NCBI RefSeq assembly: GCF_947497915.1
Contig: NZ_CANMIJ010000001.1
Span: forward strand, 1,237,611 to 1,301,610
DNA from: an uncultured Erythrobacter sp.
GTDB taxonomy: Bacteria > Pseudomonadota > Alphaproteobacteria > Sphingomonadales > Sphingomonadaceae
DNA length: 64,000 bases
Direction of reading: 5' to 3'
Under the pieces are notes generated by a model. That model had not been told where the DNA came from and did no database searches. It saw nothing but the letters and a program-made list of their open reading frames with translations. The translations under genes and the position numbers were made by a program. Of this stretch, positions 9,085 to 18,502 are shown one piece after another. Numbering within the stretch: position 1 is the stretch's first letter; the number at the start of each line of letters is the position of its first letter.

Positions 9085-9882
9085 TCAGTCTGCGGCCGCG
9101 GCTTGCTGAGCAAGGATCGCGAGGCCTTCAATGGTCAAATCGGCGTCGACGTGGTCGAAAATGTCAGTCGCATCGTCGAACAAGATCGCAAGACCACCAG
9201 TGGCAACCACTTTCGCAGGCCTGCCAATTTCTGTCCGCATCCGTTCGACAATACCTTCCATCATGGCAACATAGCCCCAGAAAACGCCGATCAGCATTTG
9301 ATCTTCGGTGTTGCGGCCAATTACGCTTTTGCTTTCAGGCGCGCGGATGGCGATGCGCGGCAGCTTCGCCGTCTTACCCACCAATGCGTCGAGCGACAGA
9401 TTGATCCCTGGCGCGATGGAGCCGCCTTTATAAGTGCCGTGGAAATCGATCGCTTCAAATTTGGTCGCAGTGCCAAAATCGATCACAATCAGGTCACCAC
9501 CGAATTTGTGATGCGCGGCAAGGATATTGAGCGCTCGATCGGCCCCAAGCGAGGTGGGTTGATCAACATCGATCTCGAATTGCCATGCTGCCTTACCTTC
9601 GCCCGCTTTTAAGGGCGTAATGCCGAAATATTTCTGAGCGAGGACGCTAAGATTGTGGTCCGCACGCGGGACGACCGATGCGTACACAATTTGCTCAATC
9701 GCATCGCGAGCAACGCCTTCAATCTCCAGCAATTGGAGCAGCCATACGGCGTATTCATCACCGGTGCGGCGCGGGTCGGTCGCGATCCGCCAGCGGGCGC
9801 GAGTGGACATGCCGCCCTTCCCATCCGGCTCGAACAAGGCAAAAACAACATTGGTGTTACCGACATCAGCAGCGAGCAGCAT
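9085..9882 (-). CDS. coaX: Type III pantothenate kinase
   Basis: [18 protein letters not shown]-terminus; [11 protein letters not shown] and [11 protein letters not shown] motifs. Confidence 0.95.
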   Translation of the reverse strand: MLLAADVGNTNVVFALFEPDGKGGMSTRARWRIATDPRRTGDEYAVWLLQLLEIEGVARDAIEQIVYASVVPRADHNLSVLAQKYFGITPLKAGEGKAAWQFEIDVDQPTSLGADRALNILAAHHKFGGDLIVIDFGTATKFEAIDFHGTYKGGSIAPGINLSLDALVGKTAKLPRIAIRAPESKSVIGRNTEDQMLIGVFWGYVAMMEGIVERMRTEIGRPAKVVATGGLAILFDDATDIFDHVDADLTIEGLAILAQQAAAAD

Positions 9883-9885
9883 CGA

Positions 9886-10611
9886 TTATCCTTCCGCAAT
9901 CATCGAAACGTCACCGGCGTGGATAGTGCGCATCGCACCATTCGCCAAGCGCAGTAACATCGCGCCTTGTTCATCAAGGCCGGCGAATGCTCCGTGAATT
10001 TCTTCATCGGGCGCAGGTTTTACGGTCAAATTGGTGCCGATAGGATGCGCCGCGACGGTCCACGCATCGAGTGTTGCAGTGAGCCCGAATGCGCGCCAGT
10101 TGCTGATCCGCTGTTTTAAGGCATCTGCAAGGAGCGACAGAACAAGCTCTGCGCTCCCGCCATGCTTGCCATTTTCGTACACAATCGACGTGGTCTCACG
10201 GTCGGGTAATTCAGGAGCACGGCAGACATTTACACCGACACCTGCGACGACTTTGTTTTCGGCACGCTCAAGCAGAATACCCGCAATCTTGGCTCCGCCT
10301 ACGAGCACATCGTTGGGCCATTTCAGCATAATTGGTGTTCGGGGCAGCAAGCTGCGTTCAAGCATATCGTAGGCTGCAAGACCTACGACGAATGACAATG
10401 AATGCGGTGCCGGATCTCCGTCTCGCACATCGATGACGGTGCTGCAGAACAGATTGCCGCTCGGGCTTTCCCACTTGCGGCCAAGACGTCCCCGCCCGCC
10501 TGTCTGCCGCTCTGCGCGAAGCCAATAGCCTTCTTCGATCGCTTCCCCGTTCGAAAGACGATCAATCAGATCGGCATTGGTGGAACCGGTTGTCTCGACC
10601 GTTTCGATCAA
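9886..10611 (-). CDS. birA: Biotin--[acetyl-CoA-carboxylase] ligase
   Basis: TGSTNADL, GGRGRLGRKWESPSGNLFCS and KWPNDVLVGGAKIAGIL motifs. Confidence 0.95.
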   Translation of the reverse strand: MIETVETTGSTNADLIDRLSNGEAIEEGYWLRAERQTGGRGRLGRKWESPSGNLFCSTVIDVRDGDPAPHSLSFVVGLAAYDMLERSLLPRTPIMLKWPNDVLVGGAKIAGILLERAENKVVAGVGVNVCRAPELPDRETTSIVYENGKHGGSAELVLSLLADALKQRISNWRAFGLTATLDAWTVAAHPIGTNLTVKPAPDEEIHGAFAGLDEQGAMLLRLANGAMRTIHAGDVSMIAEG

Positions 10612-12086
10612 ACCGCAAGATACAGCGCGGCGGCTGCCTTATCCGCGAGATCGGTGATCGACGGTGTCAGCAGATACCCCAAAGGCGAAATGATCAATGC
10701 TGTCAGGATAAGCAAAACCCAATGCGCATTTCCGCTGCTGCCCTTCACTACGTCAGCAGGTTCATCGAAGAACATCACTTTGACAAACTTGATGTAGTAG
10801 AACGCACCGATAACACTCGCGGCAATCGCAATTGCGCCAAATGCGATCAGGCCCGCATCAACCGTCGCCTGAAAGATAACGAACTTGCCATAGAACCCAA
10901 GAAGCGGCGGAATACCGGCGAGGCTGAACATCGTGAACAACAGACACCAAGCAATCGCAGGTTTTGTTACCGACAAGCCGCGTATATCGGCAAAGGTTTC
11001 GAACAGACCGCCCTCTTCATCACGAAGCATCAGCAGCGCGGTGAACGCTCCAATGCTCATCGCGACATAGATGAAGAGATAGACCAGCATCGCGCTGATC
11101 CCGGCTTGATCTGCCACAGCCACACCGAGCAGGATGAAGCCAACATTGTTGATCGACGAATAGGCCAGCAGGCGCTTCAGGTTTTCCTGACCAATAGCGC
11201 CCAATGCACCGAAGACAATCGAAGCAAGCGCGGTAAACATGATAATTTGCTGCCAAGCGAGAACCTGAGCGCCGAACACTTCAACCACAACCCGCGCGGT
11301 GAGCGCCACGGCTGCGACCTTTGGCGCGGTTGCAAAGAACATCGTCACCGGCGTCGGTGCGCCTTCATACACGTCCGGCGTCCACATATGGAACGGCACA
11401 GCCGCGATCTTGAACGCCAGACCGGCGAGTACAAAGATCAAGCCGAACATGGCGCCTGTTGCGAGCTCTCCCGTCAGGCCTGCGCGAACAGTCGCAAAGT
11501 CAGTTCCGCCGGTGAAGCCGTAAAGCAGGCTCATGCCATAAAGCAGAATACCCGATGCAAGCGCGCCGAGGACGAAGTATTTCAGACCAGCCTCTGCTGA
11601 GCGTTCATCACGGCGAAGGATCGCTGCGAGCACATATGATGCAAGACTGTTCAGCTCGAGGCCGAGATACAGCGTCATAAAGTCGCCGGCCGAAACCATG
11701 ATGCTCATGCCGAGCGCAGCGAACAGGATCAGCACGGGGTATTCCGCACGCATCCCGCGCTCTGATCCGGCGGCAGGGCCACTGAAGAACGCAGGCGCTA
11801 CTACCAAACAGGCGATAGCCGCGAGGTAGATCAAAGCCTTTGCGAACAAGGCGAAGGTATCCACCCGCATCAGCCCACCAAAAGCGATCACCTCTGGCCC
11901 GTCAGTGCCAAAATGCAGGCCCGGGGCAAGCATCAGACCAGCGCCGAAGAAAGCAATGACAGCGGCGATCGCGATAAAGCGAGCGGCTTTATCCCCGCCC
12001 CACGCCGCAACCATGAGCAAGGCGAGCCCTGCTGCGGCGAGGATGAGCTCAGGAACGATCAGCGCAAAAGAAGCTGCGAAGTCCAT
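10608..12086 (-). CDS. nuoN: NADH-quinone oxidoreductase subunit N
   Basis: Multi-TM Mrp-type antiporter-like subunit in nuo order. Confidence 0.97.
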   Translation of the reverse strand: MDFAASFALIVPELILAAAGLALLMVAAWGGDKAARFIAIAAVIAFFGAGLMLAPGLHFGTDGPEVIAFGGLMRVDTFALFAKALIYLAAIACLVVAPAFFSGPAAGSERGMRAEYPVLILFAALGMSIMVSAGDFMTLYLGLELNSLASYVLAAILRRDERSAEAGLKYFVLGALASGILLYGMSLLYGFTGGTDFATVRAGLTGELATGAMFGLIFVLAGLAFKIAAVPFHMWTPDVYEGAPTPVTMFFATAPKVAAVALTARVVVEVFGAQVLAWQQIIMFTALASIVFGALGAIGQENLKRLLAYSSINNVGFILLGVAVADQAGISAMLVYLFIYVAMSIGAFTALLMLRDEEGGLFETFADIRGLSVTKPAIAWCLLFTMFSLAGIPPLLGFYGKFVIFQATVDAGLIAFGAIAIAASVIGAFYYIKFVKVMFFDEPADVVKGSSGNAHWVLLILTALIISPLGYLLTPSITDLADKAAAALYLAV

Positions 12087-13633
12087 CAGTGGTCTCCCCC
12101 TTCATGCGCTTCGAATGAGATAGCATTGGCCGCCGCTTCGCGCGCAGGCCCATCGGCAAGCTGGCTATCATCCGCAGGGGCCGCCGAGGCTAGCCGTGCA
12201 TCTAGTGCAGCGATATCCGCGCGCATCGGCGCAAGGAAGCTTTCAGGATAAACGCCCATCCACATCACCACCGCCGCGATGGAGGCCATCATGGTCCACT
12301 CGCGCGCATCCATGTCAGGCATGGCGGCGGCATCCTCATTGGTCTGCGCGCCAAATGCCACGCGGCGATACAGATAGAGCATATAGCCAGCACCCAGAAT
12401 GATGCCCGTAGTGCAGACGAAAGCAACCCAGGTCGAAGTCTGATAAATCCCTGCTAGCGCAAGGAATTCGCCAATAAAGTTGCTTGTGCCAGGAAGGCCG
12501 ATGCTGGCCATGGTGAACAGCAGGAAGAATGTCGCGTAATACGGCATATTGATGCTGAGCCCGCCGTAACGGTCAATCTCGCGGGTGTGTAGACGATCAT
12601 AAATCACGCCAACGCACAGGAACAGGGCGCCTGATACGAGGCCGTGGCCAAGCATGATCATCATTGCCCCTTCAAGGCCCTGCACGTTGAATGCGAACAA
12701 GCTGGCCGTAACGAGCGCCATGTGCGCAACCGAAGAATAAGCGATCAGCTTCTTCATATCGTGCTGAACCAGCGCGACGAGCGATGTGTATACGACGGCG
12801 ACCATCGACAGAGCAAAAATCATCCATGCAAGTTCTCCGCTCGCCTCTGGGAACATCGGTAGGCTGAACCGGATGAAGCCGTAACCGCCCAGTTTCAGCA
12901 GCACGCCCGCGAGGATCACAGAGCCTGCCGTTGGTGCCTGAACGTGCGCATCGGGAAGCCATGTGTGAACTGGCCACATCGGCATCTTCACCGCGAAACT
13001 CGCGAAGAACGCCAGGAACAGCCAGAACTGCGCATCGCCATCGAAGTTGTATTGCATCAACGTCGGGATGTCCGATGTGCCGGCAGTGCCAACCATCCAG
13101 AACATCGCGATCAGCATCAACACCGATCCGAACAGCGTGTAGAGGAAGAATTTGTAGCTCGCATAGATGCGGTTATCCCCGCCCCACACGCCGATGATGA
13201 GGTACATCGGGATCAGGCCAGCTTCAAAGAAGATGTAGAACAGGAACAAATCCTGCGCGGCGAACACGCCAATCATCAACACTTCCATAAACAGAAATGC
13301 GGCCATGTATTCGCCGACGCGTTTGTTGATCGAAGTCCAACTCGCCAGGATACAGATCGGCATCAGGAACACGCTGAGCATGATCAACATCAACGATATG
13401 CCATCGATGCCCAAAGCATATGCAAAGCCTTCAAACAGCTCCGCACGTTCTGTAAATTGCCATTGCGGCCCGCCAATCTCGAAATTCATCCAGAGCAGCA
13501 CGCCAAGAGCAAATGTCGCCAGAGTTGCCGCCAAAGCGATACCGCGCGCAGCCGCTCCGCCTGAGAATAGGCACAAGATTGCGCCCGCCAACGGGACCAG
13601 CATCATCGTGGTTAGAATAGGAAAGCCGTCCAT
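12086..13633 (-). CDS. nuoM: NADH-quinone oxidoreductase subunit M
   Basis: FYIFFEAGLIPMYLIIGVWGG, FAVKMPMWPVHTWLPDAHVQAPTAGSVILAGVLLKLGGYG. Confidence 0.98.
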   Translation of the reverse strand: MDGFPILTTMMLVPLAGAILCLFSGGAAARGIALAATLATFALGVLLWMNFEIGGPQWQFTERAELFEGFAYALGIDGISLMLIMLSVFLMPICILASWTSINKRVGEYMAAFLFMEVLMIGVFAAQDLFLFYIFFEAGLIPMYLIIGVWGGDNRIYASYKFFLYTLFGSVLMLIAMFWMVGTAGTSDIPTLMQYNFDGDAQFWLFLAFFASFAVKMPMWPVHTWLPDAHVQAPTAGSVILAGVLLKLGGYGFIRFSLPMFPEASGELAWMIFALSMVAVVYTSLVALVQHDMKKLIAYSSVAHMALVTASLFAFNVQGLEGAMMIMLGHGLVSGALFLCVGVIYDRLHTREIDRYGGLSINMPYYATFFLLFTMASIGLPGTSNFIGEFLALAGIYQTSTWVAFVCTTGIILGAGYMLYLYRRVAFGAQTNEDAAAMPDMDAREWTMMASIAAVVMWMGVYPESFLAPMRADIAALDARLASAAPADDSQLADGPAREAAANAISFEAHEGGDH

Positions 13634-15627
13634 TACAGCAGCACCCAGGTAATCGCCGCGATCAGGCCAAGCAGCATGATCAACGCATATGTGTAGAGAT
13701 AGCCCGACTGGATTGCCTTGGCCGCGCCCGAGCTACGCTCGACCACCCATGCAATGCCGTTGGGGCCGAAGCGGTCAATCGTCCCGACATCGCCAAGCTT
13801 CCAGAACTGGCGTCCAAACCAGAAAGCAGGCTTTACGAAGATACGATCATAGAGTTCGTCAAAATACCATTTGTTGTACACGAAGCGGTGGAGCCACGGC
13901 ACAGTCGCAACGAACTTCGCAGGAAGCTCAGGCTTCGCGATGTAAGCCATGTATGCACCTGCAAATCCGAGGACCATCACCACAAGCGCCGAATACTTCA
14001 CCCAGTAGGGTACAGCGTGCATCGCATGCATCAGGTTCTCATTATAGAAGATTGATCCGGCCCAGAATGCTGCATCATCGAGGAAGCTCGGCGCGAACAC
14101 CTGACCCGCAGCAACCGCGCCGACTGTCAGCAGGACAAGCGGAATCAGCATCGGAATCGGGCTTTCATGCGGATGGTATCCGCCAGTGGTGTCGTCGCCT
14201 GCTTCCGCAGGTGTCTTGTGGACCGAATGCTGAATATGCTCGCTCTCGATCCAACGCGGCTTGCCCCAGAATGTGAGGAACATCAGACGCCAGCTGTAAA
14301 AGCTGGTGAGAAGAGCCGCGACCACGCCAAGCCAGAAAGACATGACCGAAATTTCTGTCCCGCGCGCAAACGCCACTTCGAGCACAGCATCTTTCGACCA
14401 GAAGCCCGCAAAGCCTATACCTAGGTGGTAAACACCAAGCCCGGTAATCGCGAGCGTACCCGCTAGCATAGCGTAGAACGTCAACGGGATTTGCTTCCGC
14501 AAACCGCCATAATATCGCATGTCTTGCTCATGATGCATCGCGTGAATGACGGAGCCCGCACCAAGGAACAGCAGCGCCTTAAAGAATGCGTGCGTGAACA
14601 AGTGGAACATCGCGACATTATACGCGCCTACACCTGCAGCGAAGAACATATAGCCGAGCTGTGAACAGGTTGAATAAGCGATGACGCGCTTAATGTCCCA
14701 TTGCGTCGTCCCGATAGTGGCGGCAAAGAAACACGTTGCCGCGCCCACAACCGTCACGATCATCAACGCCGTCGGCGCGGTCTCAAACATTGGCGAGAGG
14801 CGGCAGAGCATAAATACGCCCGCCGTGACCATCGTCGCCGCGTGGATCAACGCGGATACAGGCGTTGGCCCTTCCATCGCGTCCGGAAGCCATGTGTGCA
14901 GGAATAACTGCGCTGACTTACCCATCGCGCCCACGAACAGCAGGATACACAGGATATCCATCGTGTAGAGGCGCATTCCGAGGAAGCCGATTGTGCTGCC
15001 CGACATGCCGGGAGCAGCCGCGAGTATCTCAGTAATCGACGTGGTCTGGAACACCAGAAACGAACCGAAGATACCGAGCATGAAGCCGAGATCGCCGACA
15101 CGGTTTACCACAAATGCTTTGATCGCGGCTGCTCCGGCGGTTGGTTTCTTGAACCAGAACCCGATGAGCAAATACGAGGCAAGACCCACACCTTCCCAGC
15201 CAAAGAACATCTGGACAAGGTTGTCGGCGGTCACGAGCATCAGCATCGCGAAGGTGAACAGCGAAAGATAGGCGAAGAAGCGCGGCTGATCCGGGTCTTC
15301 CTCCATATACCCCCACGAATAGACGTGGACGAGCGCGGAGACGCTGTTGATGACGACCAGCATGATCGCGGTCAGCGTGTCGACACGCAGCGCCCAGTCA
15401 AAGCTCATCGCGCCCGATTGGACCCACTTGAGCACCGGAACGACCTCAGCCGTCGCGTTCCCGCTTAGGAACGCGAGGAAGATTGGCCAGCTAAGCGCCG
15501 CCGAGACCAACAGTGCGCCTGTCGTGATGGACTTTGCAAAGACGCTTGGCGCGGCCTTGTTCACCAACCCTGCGACGATCGAAGCGATCAGCGGCAGGAA
15601 GACAATGATGAGGATTTGGGTTTGCAC
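13633..15627 (-). CDS. nuoL: NADH-quinone oxidoreductase subunit L
   Basis: FFGWEGVGLASYLLIGFW, KSAQLFLHTWLPDAMEGPTPVSALIHAATMVTAGVF. Confidence 0.98.
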   Translation of the reverse strand: MQTQILIIVFLPLIASIVAGLVNKAAPSVFAKSITTGALLVSAALSWPIFLAFLSGNATAEVVPVLKWVQSGAMSFDWALRVDTLTAIMLVVINSVSALVHVYSWGYMEEDPDQPRFFAYLSLFTFAMLMLVTADNLVQMFFGWEGVGLASYLLIGFWFKKPTAGAAAIKAFVVNRVGDLGFMLGIFGSFLVFQTTSITEILAAAPGMSGSTIGFLGMRLYTMDILCILLFVGAMGKSAQLFLHTWLPDAMEGPTPVSALIHAATMVTAGVFMLCRLSPMFETAPTALMIVTVVGAATCFFAATIGTTQWDIKRVIAYSTCSQLGYMFFAAGVGAYNVAMFHLFTHAFFKALLFLGAGSVIHAMHHEQDMRYYGGLRKQIPLTFYAMLAGTLAITGLGVYHLGIGFAGFWSKDAVLEVAFARGTEISVMSFWLGVVAALLTSFYSWRLMFLTFWGKPRWIESEHIQHSVHKTPAEAGDDTTGGYHPHESPIPMLIPLVLLTVGAVAAGQVFAPSFLDDAAFWAGSIFYNENLMHAMHAVPYWVKYSALVVMVLGFAGAYMAYIAKPELPAKFVATVPWLHRFVYNKWYFDELYDRIFVKPAFWFGRQFWKLGDVGTIDRFGPNGIAWVVERSSGAAKAIQSGYLYTYALIMLLGLIAAITWVLL

Positions 15628-15633
15628 CGGTGT

Positions 15634-15939
15634 CTATCCCTTCATCCGGTTTACATCGTCGACCGCGATCGTGCCGCGACCTCGGAAATAGATGACTAGG
15701 ATAGCAAGACCGATGGCCGCTTCCGCCGCTGCCACAGTCAGAACGAGCATTGCGAACACCTGTCCGACAAGGTCATTCATAAAGTGGCTGAAAGCGACAA
15801 GGTTGATGTTCACCGCGAGCAAAATGAGTTCAATCGCCATCAAAATAACGATCACGTTTTTGCGGTTCAGGAAGATGCCAAGCACGCCCAGCACAAACAA
15901 AATCGCGCCTACGACAAGGTAGTGTTCAATGCCGATCAT
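15634..15939 (-). CDS. nuoK: NADH-quinone oxidoreductase subunit K
   Basis: [50 protein letters not shown]. Confidence 0.98.
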   Translation of the reverse strand: MIGIEHYLVVGAILFVLGVLGIFLNRKNVIVILMAIELILLAVNINLVAFSHFMNDLVGQVFAMLVLTVAAAEAAIGLAILVIYFRGRGTIAVDDVNRMKG

Positions 15940-16037
15940 TTGTTTTTCCTCAGCACGAAATACAAAGCCGCAGCGATGAAGGCACCGCCTCCAAGCACAA
16001 TCAGCAGAATCAAAATTTGCCAGATACTCACGCCCAT
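15936..16037 (-). CDS. 33-aa single-TM micro-ORF between nuoJ and nuoK
   Basis: Translated by hand: [33 protein letters not shown]. Its start overlaps the nuoJ stop (TGATG) and its stop overlaps the nuoK start (ATGA). Confidence 0.7.
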   Translation of the reverse strand: MGVSIWQILILLIVLGGGAFIAAALYFVLRKNK

Positions 16038-16660
16038 CAGAGCTCGACCCCCTGCCCGGTTTCCGGGTTCTTCATAACGGTCGCCTCATGCGGACGGCGT
16101 GCGATTTGTTTGCCGATATCTTGACGCCCGCGAGCGCCCGGTTTTGGCGGTTGAAATGTCAGCACAATCGCGCCGATCATCGCTACGAGCAGGATGATGC
16201 CGGCAACTTCGAACAAGAAAATGTAGCGGCCATAAAGCAGCACACCGATTGCCTCGATATTGCTTTGGTCCACACCCTGCGCCGCGCTGCCATCGGCGGT
16301 CGCAAGCTCAAGACCGCCAGCATTGTACGCGCCAAGGCCAAGGATCAGTTCAGCAAGCAGGATCAGCGCAACGGCGATCCCCAACGGGAAATTCTTGATA
16401 AATCCTGCTCGCATGGCGGCAAAATCGATGTCGAGCATCATCACCACGAACAGGAACAACACCGCGACTGCCCCCACGTAAACGATAACAAGCAGCATCG
16501 CGATAAATTCCGCCCCGACGAGAACCATCAGGCCCGCAGCGTTGAAAAACGCGAGAATTAGCCACAGTACGCTGTGCACCGGATTGCGCGACATGATGAC
16601 CATGACCGCGCTCGCGATGACAAGCCCTGCGAACAGGTAAAAGGCTAAGGTTTGAATCAT
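16037..16660 (-). CDS. nuoJ: NADH-quinone oxidoreductase subunit J
   Basis: [57 protein letters not shown]. Confidence 0.98.
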   Translation of the reverse strand: MIQTLAFYLFAGLVIASAVMVIMSRNPVHSVLWLILAFFNAAGLMVLVGAEFIAMLLVIVYVGAVAVLFLFVVMMLDIDFAAMRAGFIKNFPLGIAVALILLAELILGLGAYNAGGLELATADGSAAQGVDQSNIEAIGVLLYGRYIFLFEVAGIILLVAMIGAIVLTFQPPKPGARGRQDIGKQIARRPHEATVMKNPETGQGVEL

Positions 16661-16690
16661 AATCCCTGTTTTTCCGTCCCGAGGGCGCCC

Positions 16691-17179
16691 TTAACGATAG
16701 GGTGCATCCGCTTCAAGATTGGCCGCGATGGCCCGTTCCCACTTGTCACCATTCGCGAGCAGTTTTGCCTTGTCATAAAGCAGTTCCTCGCGCGTTTCGG
16801 TGGCGTATTCGAAGTTTGGCCCCTCAACCACGGCATCCACTGGGCAGGCTTCCTGACAGAAACCGCAATAGATGCACTTGGTCATGTCGATGTCATATCG
16901 CGTCGTGCGGCGGCTGCCGTCCTCGCGCGGTTCGCTTTCAATCGTGATAGCCTGCGCCGGACAAACTGCCTCGCACAGCTTACACGCGATGCAGCGTTCC
17001 TCGCCATTGGGATAACGGCGCAGCGCATGCTCACCGCGAAAACGCGGGGAAAGCGGCGACTTTTCGAACGGATAGTTGATCGTCACCTTGGGCTTGAAGA
17101 AATACTTCAAGGTCAGCGCGTGCGCCTTGAGGAATTCCCAAAGGGTGAACGATTTAAGGATCTGGGTTGCGGTGGTCAT
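16691..17179 (-). CDS. nuoI: NADH-quinone oxidoreductase subunit I
   Basis: Two 4Fe-4S motifs ([24 protein letters not shown]). The start is set at [11 protein letters not shown] rather than the longer ORF start. Confidence 0.97.
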   Translation of the reverse strand: MTTATQILKSFTLWEFLKAHALTLKYFFKPKVTINYPFEKSPLSPRFRGEHALRRYPNGEERCIACKLCEAVCPAQAITIESEPREDGSRRTTRYDIDMTKCIYCGFCQEACPVDAVVEGPNFEYATETREELLYDKAKLLANGDKWERAIAANLEADAPYR

Positions 17180-18222
17180 GAAAAATGCCCCGTGGCCATC
17201 AAATAGCCGGAGATAAGTGCAACGAAAATTAGGCTCATCGGAAGGAACACCTTCCAACCAAGCCGCATCAATTGGTCATAGCGATACCGCGGCACAGTCG
17301 CCCATATCCAGCTGAACAGGAAGAAGAAGAAGAACGTCTTCAGCAGGAACCACACAATGCCTGGCACATAATAGAGCGGCGCCCATTCAACCGGTGGCAA
17401 CCAACCGCCCATAAACAGCAGCGTGCAAAGCGAACACATTAGCAGGATATTGGCATACTCACCCAGCCAGAAGAGCGCGAAGCTCATGGACGAATATTCG
17501 GTCTGATACCCAGCGACGAGCTCGGATTCCGCTTCGGTCAAATCAAACGGTGCACGTGCGGTTTCTGCAAGCGCGCAGATGAAGAAGACAACGAAGATCG
17601 GGAACAGCAGCGGGTTGAAAAAGAACCCGTTTACGAAACCAAGACCGTGGCCCTGCTGCGCAAGCACGATCTCAGTCATGTTGAACGATTTCGACCACAG
17701 CACGACACATACCAGAATAAAGCCGATAGAGACCTCGTATGAGATCATCTGAGCTGCCGCGCGCATGGCTGAGAAGAACGGGTACTTGGAGTTCGACGCC
17801 CACCCGCTCATCACTACGCCGTAAACACCCAGCGAGCTGATCGCGAGGATGTAGAGCAGGCCCAGATTGATGTCCGATACAAGTACTCCTTCATCGAACG
17901 GGATCACCGCCCACGCCGCAAGCGCGACGGTAAAGGTGATGATCGGCGCGAGCAGGAAGATGCCTTTGTTCGCAGCCGACGGAATGATCGTTTCCTGAAG
18001 GAATACCTTCAACCCATCGGCAAAGCTTTGCAGCAAGCCGAATGGACCAACCACATTGGGGCCGCGCCGCATCATAATCGCGCCGAGAACCTTACGGTCA
18101 ACATAGATCACCATCGCGACCGAGAACATGACGAGCAGCGAGATCGTGATGATCCCGACCAGCGTCGCGGCCGTCCACGCCCATTCATAAGACATGCCGA
18201 GGTTTTGGAAGAATTCGGTCAT
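17176..18222 (-). CDS. nuoH: NADH-quinone oxidoreductase subunit H
   Basis: [54 protein letters not shown]. Confidence 0.98.
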   Translation of the reverse strand: MTEFFQNLGMSYEWAWTAATLVGIITISLLVMFSVAMVIYVDRKVLGAIMMRRGPNVVGPFGLLQSFADGLKVFLQETIIPSAANKGIFLLAPIITFTVALAAWAVIPFDEGVLVSDINLGLLYILAISSLGVYGVVMSGWASNSKYPFFSAMRAAAQMISYEVSIGFILVCVVLWSKSFNMTEIVLAQQGHGLGFVNGFFFNPLLFPIFVVFFICALAETARAPFDLTEAESELVAGYQTEYSSMSFALFWLGEYANILLMCSLCTLLFMGGWLPPVEWAPLYYVPGIVWFLLKTFFFFFLFSWIWATVPRYRYDQLMRLGWKVFLPMSLIFVALISGYLMATGHFS

Positions 18223-18223
18223 T

Positions 18224-18502
18224 TCAAGCCCTAGCGCCGTTCTTGCTTACAGCCCAAACGATAGCCGCACCTGCAAAAATCAAAGCAGAATTGTTGATCG
18301 CAGCAATCAGCCCATCCAACAGGAAATAGATGTTTACGGTTGTGCTCGGATCGCCATCGAGCATAGGGATCCAATATGCGTACGAGTAGGTCGCAATAGT
18401 CCCGACGAATAGAAGGAGCGAAGTGCAAAAGAGGATCGGCGCTGCATTTCGCATGGGCCATCCATAAATTGCTCGAAGCAGAGCATTAGATGACTTGCTC
18501 AT
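18224..18502 (-). CDS. Small membrane protein (92 aa) between nuoG and nuoH
   Basis: Complete ORF with TM segments; start overlaps the nuoG stop by 4 nt, stop 1 nt before nuoH. Confidence 0.75.
   Translation of the reverse strand: MSKSSNALLRAIYGWPMRNAAPILFCTSLLLFVGTIATYSYAYWIPMLDGDPSTTVNIYFLLDGLIAAINNSALIFAGAAIVWAVSKNGARA

Noticed and set aside
8103-9404. 433-aa plus-strand ORF opposite rnj/coaX
   Set aside because: Shadow ORF antisense to two well-supported genes, compositionally odd (His/Cys/Arg-rich) with no recognisable domain.
10590-11600. 336-aa plus-strand ORF opposite nuoN
   Set aside because: Antisense to nuoN; low-plausibility composition rich in Arg, His and Gln, typical of a shadow frame.
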